Assembly (NCBI GenBank): GCA_937901865.1 | Contig: CALDID010000239.1 | Span: 1 to 19,621, forward strand | Reading direction: 5' to 3' | DNA length: 19,621 nt | Source of the DNA: an uncultured Treponema sp. | GTDB lineage: Bacteria; Spirochaetota; Spirochaetia; Treponematales; Treponemataceae | Shown here: positions 14,881 to 19,621 of the stretch, piece after piece | Layout of the letters: every line of letters begins with the position of its first letter | Position numbering within the stretch: position 1 is the stretch's first letter | The notes under the pieces: model-generated | What the model was told of the DNA's origin: nothing | Seen by the model: only the letters and a program-made list of their open reading frames with translations | Database searches by the model: none | Position numbers and translations under genes: made by a program

Positions 14881-16191
14881 ATGAAGAAATCGTTTTTGAT
14901 TGGTGCAGCTGCTGTGGCTGCAATGGCTCTTGTTTCTACAAGCTGTGGAGGCGAGAAAAAGGCTACATCTGCTGCAACAACAAGCAGCGCAAAGAAAGAA
15001 GCAGACAACACTGTTCGCATTGAAGGTTCGTTCCGCGGCGAAGAAGAGGCTCGCTTTCAGGAAATCGTAAAGATTTTTAACGCAAAGTATCCTGATTTCC
15101 ACGTTACTTATGAGGGAAGCCCTGATTTTGAGGTACAGATTCAGGTTGAAACACAGGCAAACACTCCGCCAGACATCGCGGCATTGCCACAGCCTGGCAC
15201 AATGAAGCGATTTGCAGACGCTGGCTATTTGAAGCCGCTTCCAAGCGATGTGGTGAGCGCAATCGATGCGAATTATGCTCCTGTATGGAAAGAACTCGGA
15301 AGCCACAACGGACAGGTTTACGGTGTATTCCATCGCGTAAACGCAAAGAGCTTTGTGTGGTACAACAAAAAGGAATGGGAAAAGCGCGGCTATCAAGTTC
15401 CTCTCACTTGGGACGAGCTTACGGCTCTTGAGGAGAGAATGGTTGCTGACGGCGTTACACCGTGGACGGTAGGATTTGAGAGCGCGGCTGCAACAGGTTG
15501 GCCGGGAACAGACTGGCTTGAGGATATGGTTTTGCGCACAGCAGGTCCAGAGGTGTATGACCAGTGGGTAAACCACGAGATTAAGTTCAACGACCCGAAA
15601 ATCCTTGAAGCATTGAACAAGTGCGGCGAAATCTTCCTTAACAACAAGTATGTATACGGCGGCAGCGCAAACATCGTAACGCTCAACTACGGCGACAGCA
15701 TTAAGCCGTTGTTCGAGAATCCGCCAAAGGCAATGATGAACCGTCAGGGTAACTTCATCACAGGATTTATGCAGCAGGAGATTCAGGACAATCTCGAAGA
15801 AAATGTCGGTGTATTCGCTCTTCCGTCTGTAGACGCTCGCTGGGGAACTCCAGTTTTGGGCGGCGGCGACCAGTTCGTAGCATTCAGCGACAAGCCAGGC
15901 GTAAAAGAGTTTATGACATTCCTTACTACATGGGAAGCGTGCGCTCCATGGGCAAAGGTTGGCGGTGCGCTCTTCCCGCACAAGAATCAGGACTTTATGG
16001 ACTATGGCAACAAAGTTGAGCGTCAGCTTGCAGAAATCCTCGTTAATGCAAAGGTATTCCGCTTTGACGCTTCAGACCTTATGCCTACCGAAGTCGGTTC
16101 TGGCTCATTCTGGACAGGTATGGTCAACTATGTAACAGGTGCAGAAGATGCCGCAACTTGTTTGAAGAATATCGACGAGACTTGGAACTAA
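14881..16191 (+). CDS. aglE: Alpha-glucoside ABC transporter substrate-binding lipoprotein (AglE-like)
   Basis: 436 aa. Two ATGs stand in tandem (14878, 14881); AAGGAGG at 14869-14875 favours the second, with 5-nt spacing. The signal peptide ends in a lipobox-like STSC (Cys at about residue 22), so the mature protein is an anchored lipoprotein. The body is a family 1 carbohydrate solute-binding protein: RFQEIVKIFNAKYPDFHVTYEGS, PPDIAALPQPGTMKRFADAGYLKPL, NGQVYGVFHRVNAKSFVWYN, VPLTWDELTALEERM. Its permease partners are strongly AglF- and AglG-like, so maltose/sucrose/trehalose-type alpha-glucosides are the likely ligands; the amylosucrase-type gene downstream favours sucrose. C-ending codons are more common here than in the surrounding genes, which suggests high expression. 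Confidence 0.9.
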   Translation: MKKSFLIGAAAVAAMALVSTSCGGEKKATSAATTSSAKKEADNTVRIEGSFRGEEEARFQEIVKIFNAKYPDFHVTYEGSPDFEVQIQVETQANTPPDIAALPQPGTMKRFADAGYLKPLPSDVVSAIDANYAPVWKELGSHNGQVYGVFHRVNAKSFVWYNKKEWEKRGYQVPLTWDELTALEERMVADGVTPWTVGFESAAATGWPGTDWLEDMVLRTAGPEVYDQWVNHEIKFNDPKILEALNKCGEIFLNNKYVYGGSANIVTLNYGDSIKPLFENPPKAMMNRQGNFITGFMQQEIQDNLEENVGVFALPSVDARWGTPVLGGGDQFVAFSDKPGVKEFMTFLTTWEACAPWAKVGGALFPHKNQDFMDYGNKVERQLAEILVNAKVFRFDASDLMPTEVGSGSFWTGMVNYVTGAEDAATCLKNIDETWN

Positions 16192-16213
16192 GTTTTTTCT
16201 AACGATTTTGTAG

Positions 16214-16308
16214 GATTTGTTTGCACGTTATGTGCGATACTAACAGGGGGCTTAAGCCCCTTGTTAAGTAATACAGGCAGTTAATGCAGGCAGGTTTGCA
16301 AACAAATC
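16214..16308 (+). promoter_or_regulatory. Structured intercistronic RNA between binding protein and permease genes
   Basis: An outer exact 12-bp inverted repeat (GATTTGTTTGCA at 16214-16225, complement at 16297-16308) encloses a 24-nt perfect palindrome-like hairpin at 16242-16265 (AACAGGGGGCTT with AAGCCCCTTGTT, one G-T pair). No T-tract follows, so it is not a normal terminator. Such hairpins after a binding-protein gene commonly protect its mRNA and lower the permease yield (the malE-malF type of arrangement). Confidence 0.7.
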
Positions 16309-16339
16309 TGAACAGTCCTTTCCTCAAAAGGAGATTTAT

Positions 16340-17431
16340 ATGGCTGAAACACGGAAACTTCAAAGCGCAACTTCTTCTGACATACTCAAGACAATCGGAG
16401 TTGTGCTTGCTACGCTCGTGGTGGTGTGTAGCGGATTTACATTGTTGAAGGCGAACGATGCGCTTCCGCAGATTATAACGACAATCGTCGCTATTATTTG
16501 GGGCGTATCGTCTGTTATCCTTATTTTCTATTCGCTGAACCTTTTGGCACAGCTTTTCCCGACAAAGATATACAACCGCATTGTTCCGTACATCTTCATC
16601 GGACCTGCTGTCTTGATTATGGGCTGGTATTTGTTCTTGCCGACAATGCGCTCTCTCTTCTTGAGCTTTATGGACAAAACGGCGACAAACTTCATCGGCT
16701 TGAAGAACTATCAGTATCTGTTTACCGACCGCTCAATGCTCGTTTCTATCCGCAATACGCTCATTTGGCTCGTGTGCGGCACTGGCTTTAGCGTGTTAAT
16801 CGGTCTTGTCGTGGCGATTATGGCAGACAGAAGCTCTGTCGGAAAGCTCGCAAAAACCCTTATCTTCCTCCCGATGTCGATTTCTCTCGTCGGTGCAGGC
16901 GTTATCTTTAAGTTTATGTATGCTGCCAAATTCGGCGGCTCGGAGCAAATCGGTCTGTTGAACGCGATTATCACTTCTTTTGGCTTAGAGCCTCAGAACT
17001 GGCTCGGCAAAGCTCCGTGGAACAATTTCTTTTTGATTGCCATTTTCGTGTGGCTTCAGACAGGTTTCGCCCTCGTTGTCCTCTCTGCCGCATTAAACGC
17101 AGTGCCAGAAGAGATGATTGAGGCTGCTCGCATTGACGGCGCAAGCGAAATCCGTATCCTTTTGCAAATCGTTATCCCGAATATCCGTGCTTCTATCATC
17201 AGCGTGTCAACAACTATTCTTCTTGCTGCCTTAAAGTGCTTCGACATCGTATATTCAATGACAAACGGTATGTTCGGCACAGAGGTTCTTGCAAGTCAGC
17301 AGTACAAGCAGATGTTCACGTTCCAGAACTACGGACGCGGTTCTGCTATCGCTATTCTTATCCTCATTGGTGTTAGCCCTGTTATCTATTACAACCTCAA
17401 AGAGTTTCACAACAAGGAGGCTTTTAAATGA
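16340..17431 (+). CDS. aglF: Alpha-glucoside ABC transporter permease (AglF-like)
   Basis: 363 aa; AAAAGGAG six bases before the ATG. About eight membrane helices, including VPYIFIGPAVLIMGWYLFLPTMRSLFLSFMD, which is highly characteristic of AglF. The EAA loop that docks the ATPase is at about 257-276 (EEMIEAARIDGASEIRILLQ). GLKNYQYLFTDRSMLVSIRNTLIWLV, APWNNFFLIAIFVWLQTGFALVVLSAALNAVPEE and FDIVYSMTNGMFGTEVLA also fit this subfamily. Two extra helices near the N-terminus match the MalF/AglF form. It forms a heterodimer with the next permease, with which it overlaps by 4 nt (ATGA). It lies 148 nt after the binding-protein gene, across a structured intercistronic region. Confidence 0.93.
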   Translation: MAETRKLQSATSSDILKTIGVVLATLVVVCSGFTLLKANDALPQIITTIVAIIWGVSSVILIFYSLNLLAQLFPTKIYNRIVPYIFIGPAVLIMGWYLFLPTMRSLFLSFMDKTATNFIGLKNYQYLFTDRSMLVSIRNTLIWLVCGTGFSVLIGLVVAIMADRSSVGKLAKTLIFLPMSISLVGAGVIFKFMYAAKFGGSEQIGLLNAIITSFGLEPQNWLGKAPWNNFFLIAIFVWLQTGFALVVLSAALNAVPEEMIEAARIDGASEIRILLQIVIPNIRASIISVSTTILLAALKCFDIVYSMTNGMFGTEVLASQQYKQMFTFQNYGRGSAIAILILIGVSPVIYYNLKEFHNKEAFK

Positions 17432-18330
17432 AAGAAGGTATCAAACATACTCCAGCCGAGCGCATTATCAGCGTGTTGCTCCTTTTGTTCTGCATTGCGT
17501 GGACAGTGCCGACACTCGGTATCTTTATCACGTCTTTCCACACCGCAGACGCGGCAAGCTCTCACGGTTGGTGGAAGAACATCACCGATATGAGCACATT
17601 CACGCTCGACAACTACAATCAGGTTCTTTTCGGACAGCGTTATTCTGTGGGAAACGCAACAGGCACGCAGACCGTTCGCGGTGCAACAATGCTTTCTGCG
17701 TTCCTCTCGTCAATCACGGTAACGCTCCCTGCGGTTATTATCCCGATTTTGATGGCGGCGGCTGCGGCGTACGGCTTTGCGTGGCTTAGCTTCAAGGGAC
17801 GAAATGTGCTTTTCTCAATCATCATCGCGCTCCTTGTCGTTCCGCTCCAGATTTCGCTTATCCCGATTTTGCGCGATTACAACAAGGTCGGCTTGAACGG
17901 CACATACTTGGGTATTTGGCTTGCGCACTGCGGTTTCGGTCTGCCGCTTGCAACGTATATGATGTACAACTACATCTCAAGCCTGCCGCGCTCAATCCTT
18001 GAGTCTGCGTTTATCGACGGCGCGAGCCACTTCACCACGTTTGTGCGCTTGATTTTGCCGCTCTCTGCTCCTGCGATTGCGTCTTTCGCGATTTTCCAGT
18101 TCATCTGGGTATGGAACGATATGCTTGTTTCCCTCGTCTTCCTTTCTGGTGCGGGGCAGAAATTGCAGGTCGTAACCGTGCGCTTGATGAATATGGCTGG
18201 AACTCGCGGCACTGACTGGCATTTGCTCACAGCAGGCGCGTTCGTTTCGATGATTCTGCCGCTCGCGGTGTTCTTGAGCTTGCAGAAGTTCTTTGTACGC
18301 GGTCTTTTGGCTGGTTCAGTGAAGGGTTAA
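17428..18330 (+). CDS. aglG: Alpha-glucoside ABC transporter permease (AglG-like)
   Basis: 300 aa. The start codon overlaps the aglF stop (ATGA), with AAGGAGG upstream inside aglF. Six membrane helices with the EAA loop at about 188-211 (SILESAFIDGASHFTTFVRLILP). The external segment HGWWKNITDMSTFTLDNYNQVLF after helix 1, and the C-terminus KFFVRGLLAGSVKG, are the form seen in AglG. Partner of AglF in the inner-membrane pore. No ABC ATPase gene follows in the window, so the importer probably uses a shared MsmK/UgpC-type ATPase from elsewhere, as many family 1 sugar importers do; that part is inference. Confidence 0.93.
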   Translation: MKEGIKHTPAERIISVLLLLFCIAWTVPTLGIFITSFHTADAASSHGWWKNITDMSTFTLDNYNQVLFGQRYSVGNATGTQTVRGATMLSAFLSSITVTLPAVIIPILMAAAAAYGFAWLSFKGRNVLFSIIIALLVVPLQISLIPILRDYNKVGLNGTYLGIWLAHCGFGLPLATYMMYNYISSLPRSILESAFIDGASHFTTFVRLILPLSAPAIASFAIFQFIWVWNDMLVSLVFLSGAGQKLQVVTVRLMNMAGTRGTDWHLLTAGAFVSMILPLAVFLSLQKFFVRGLLAGSVKG

Positions 18331-18346
18331 GACCTCACCCCCCCGA

Positions 18347-18390
18347 CCCCCTCTCCACTGTGGCGAGGGGGAGCAGGCACAGCCTGTTTT
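18347..18390 (+). terminator. Probable terminator region after aglG
   Basis: Two hairpins follow the aglG stop. The first pairs CCCCCTC (18347-18353) with GAGGGGG (18365-18371), with a smaller inner CCA/TGG stem. The second is CAGGC-ACA-GCCTG (18374-18386) followed by TTTT. The second has the form of a short Rho-independent terminator. Either could leave the downstream GH13_4 gene dependent on its own promoter or on read-through. Confidence 0.55.
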
Positions 18391-18409
18391 GAAATGAGGG
18401 GGATTATAA

Positions 18410-18522
18410 TCTGCGGGTGCGGCAGATTACGCTCTGCGGGTGTCGCAGATTATAGTCCTGCGGTAGTGCAGGATTACGGTCAAGCGGTGGTGCTTGATTA
18501 TGGTCAAGCGGTGGTGCTTGAA
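18410..18522 (+). repeat. Five tandem 23-24-nt hairpins with covarying stems
   Basis: Units start at 18410, 18433, 18456, 18480 and 18504. Stems are TCTGC/GCAGA, CTGCG/CGCAG, TCCTGC/GCAGGA, TCAAGC/GCTTGA and TCAAGC/GCTTGA. Loops are near-constant (GGTGGT, GGTAGT or GGTGT) and the linkers read ATTACG, ATTATAG or ATTATGG. Stem bases change on both arms together while loop and linker stay, which points to selection or a mechanism that keeps the fold. No coding frame. Function unknown. Confidence 0.8.
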
Positions 18523-18550
18523 AAATGACAGGGGAGATGTCGGAAAAATC

Positions 18551-18556
18551 TATAAT
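18551..18556 (+). promoter_or_regulatory. Possible -10 box for the GH13_4 gene
   Basis: A perfect TATAAT at 18551-18556. The only -35-like sequence, ATGACA at 18525-18530, stands 20 bp away, which is too far for good use, so the assignment is weak. The start would be at about 18563. Confidence 0.3.
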
Positions 18557-18596
18557 ACAAAACAGCCTATGGCGTTACAAAACAGCCTGAGGCGGG
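18557..18596 (+). repeat. 20-bp direct repeat with mini-hairpins before the GH13_4 gene
   Basis: ACAAAACAGCCTATGGCGTT (18557-18576) is followed directly by ACAAAACAGCCTGAGGCGGG (18577-18596). Each holds a tiny GCC/GGC hairpin, and the second leads into the Shine-Dalgarno GGGGAG (18594-18599). Confidence 0.7.
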
Positions 18597-18606
18597 GAGA
18601 AAAAAT

Positions 18607-19621
18607 ATGTATCAGGAATTATTAGAGAATAACTTAGCGGAATTGACCCGAAGATTGTTCGAGTTGTACGGCTCTCGGTGGGATTTTTATAAAATTATCG
18701 AACGCCTTGAAGCGATTATGAAAAAGGCGAACAAAGAGCGCACGGGCTATCTTTCGCGCCTTGACGACGAAGCGGTGAAAGCGGCGGCGAGCGAGGACGT
18801 AACGCCGTGGTATCTCGACGAAAAGACCGTGGGAATGATGCTCTATGTGGATTTGTTCGCGGGAAACCTCAAGGGCTTAATCGGCAAAATCGACTACTTC
18901 AAGAGCCTTGGCGTGAATTATGTGCATTTGATGCCGCTTTTTGACTGCCCGAAAGGCGAAAACGACGGCGGATATGCAATCAGCTCATATCGCAAGGTAC
19001 AGAGCAAACTCGGCACAATCGACGACCTCAAGGCTGTTGCCGAAGCATTCCACAAAAATGGAATCCGCCTCGTGCTTGATTTCGTCTTTAACCACACGAG
19101 CGATGAGCACAAATGGGCAAAGGCTGCCAAAAAGGGCGACCCAAAATACCGAAATTTCTATTACATCTACAACGACAAAGGCGAAGTCGATTCGTGGAAC
19201 GCAACTCTGCGCGAAATCTTCCCGACCGTGCGGCGCGGCTCATTTACGCAGTTGAACGAAAAAGAATGGGTGTGGACGACGTTCAATTCATTCCAGTGGG
19301 ATTTGAATTATTCTAATCCCGAAGTGTTCTTGGCGATGGTGGAAGAAATGCTGTTTATCGCGAACCTCGGCGTTGACGTTTTGCGCCTCGACGCGCTGGC
19401 GTTTGTGTGGAAGGAAAAAGGCACGGTTTGCGAGAGCCTGCCCAAAGCGCACACGCTCATTCAGGCGTTTCAGTATGTTGCACGCATTGCCGCTCCGAGC
19501 TTGCAGTTCAAGAGCGAGGCAATCGTTCACCCCGATGAAGTCATCAAATACATACAGAGCAATGAGTGCCGCTTGAGCTACAATCCGCTTCAGATGGCTC
19601 TTTTCTGGAACACCGTGGCGA
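18607..19621 (+). CDS. Amylosucrase / sucrose hydrolase (GH13_4), N-terminal part, cut by window end
   Basis: 338 codons are visible, with no stop before the edge. GGGGAG lies 7 nt before the ATG. The sequence follows GH13_4 amylosucrases closely. With a constant shift of 24 against Neisseria polysaccharea amylosucrase numbering, the key residues fall in place: Asp120 (D144, sucrose pocket), His163 in FNHTSDEH (H187), Arg202 in TLREIFP (R226), the nucleophile Asp262 in VLRLDALAF (D286) and the acid/base Glu304 in FKSEAIVHPDE (E328). WVWTTFNSFQWDLNYSNPEVF and ECRLSYNPLQMALFWNT are further family marks. The enzyme cleaves sucrose and either builds alpha-1,4-glucan or hydrolyses it; these cannot be told apart here. 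No signal peptide in the first 30 residues, so cytoplasmic, downstream of import by AglEFG. Confidence 0.92.
   Translation, partial: MYQELLENNLAELTRRLFELYGSRWDFYKIIERLEAIMKKANKERTGYLSRLDDEAVKAAASEDVTPWYLDEKTVGMMLYVDLFAGNLKGLIGKIDYFKSLGVNYVHLMPLFDCPKGENDGGYAISSYRKVQSKLGTIDDLKAVAEAFHKNGIRLVLDFVFNHTSDEHKWAKAAKKGDPKYRNFYYIYNDKGEVDSWNATLREIFPTVRRGSFTQLNEKEWVWTTFNSFQWDLNYSNPEVFLAMVEEMLFIANLGVDVLRLDALAFVWKEKGTVCESLPKAHTLIQAFQYVARIAAPSLQFKSEAIVHPDEVIKYIQSNECRLSYNPLQMALFWNTVA

Noticed and set aside
14842..15981. 379-aa open frame on the minus strand opposite the binding-protein gene
   Set aside because: It is fully antisense to a well-supported lipoprotein gene, has an implausible Cys-rich composition, and has no ribosome binding site or family resemblance.
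16242..16265. Intrinsic terminator after the binding-protein gene
   Set aside because: The stem is strong, but the bases after it (AAGTAATAC) are not a T-tract, and the downstream permeases have no promoter of their own in view.

Overview
The window looks like chromosomal DNA of a saccharolytic spirochaete of the Treponema type. This rests on three things: a UPF0164/FadL-like outer-membrane protein (a family known mainly from treponemes), a paired GH57-like protein and DUF4912 protein, and a very large SpoIIE-type phosphatase beside a large TPR/coiled-coil exported protein. The species call is from recognition only; no search was possible. No rRNA, tRNA, CRISPR array, transposase or phage gene was found.

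Layout. (1) 1-246: the right end of a dispersed palindromic repeat element, a 23-bp tandem array, and an intrinsic terminator for the minus-strand operon. (2) 290-7820, minus strand: a two-gene operon coding for an exported TPR/coiled-coil protein and, overlapping it by 14 nt, a 1531-aa membrane sensor phosphatase with an N-terminal propeller-like region, HAMP and PP2C/SpoIIE. (3) 7937-9226, plus strand: a FadL-like outer-membrane barrel with a C-terminal TPR, divergent from the operon and driven by a near-consensus promoter that leaves almost no 5' leader. (4) 9247-11619, minus strand: DUF4912 then a GH57-like protein with degraded catalytic motifs. (5) 11672-13718: a MATE efflux gene between two inverted copies of the repeat element, with a second 23-bp array. 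(6) 13831-18330, plus strand: a LacI-type repressor followed by an AglEFG-type alpha-glucoside ABC importer (binding lipoprotein and two permeases, no ATPase in view). (7) 18331-18606: a hairpin-dense intergenic region. (8) 18607 to the window edge: the N-terminal 338 codons of an amylosucrase/sucrose hydrolase (GH13_4).

Regions 6-8 read as a sucrose or alpha-glucoside utilisation locus. LacI probably represses its own operon through two tandem 14-bp sites over the promoter and start codon. AglEFG imports the sugar with an ATPase encoded elsewhere or beyond the edge, and the GH13_4 enzyme splits it, or transfers its glucosyl unit, in the cytoplasm.

The least expected signals are non-coding. 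A repeat period of 23-24 bp recurs in four separate places (two direct arrays, units inside the dispersed element, and a five-hairpin array with covarying stems). At three plus-strand genes a good promoter lies so close to the start codon that the mRNA should be leaderless or nearly so.
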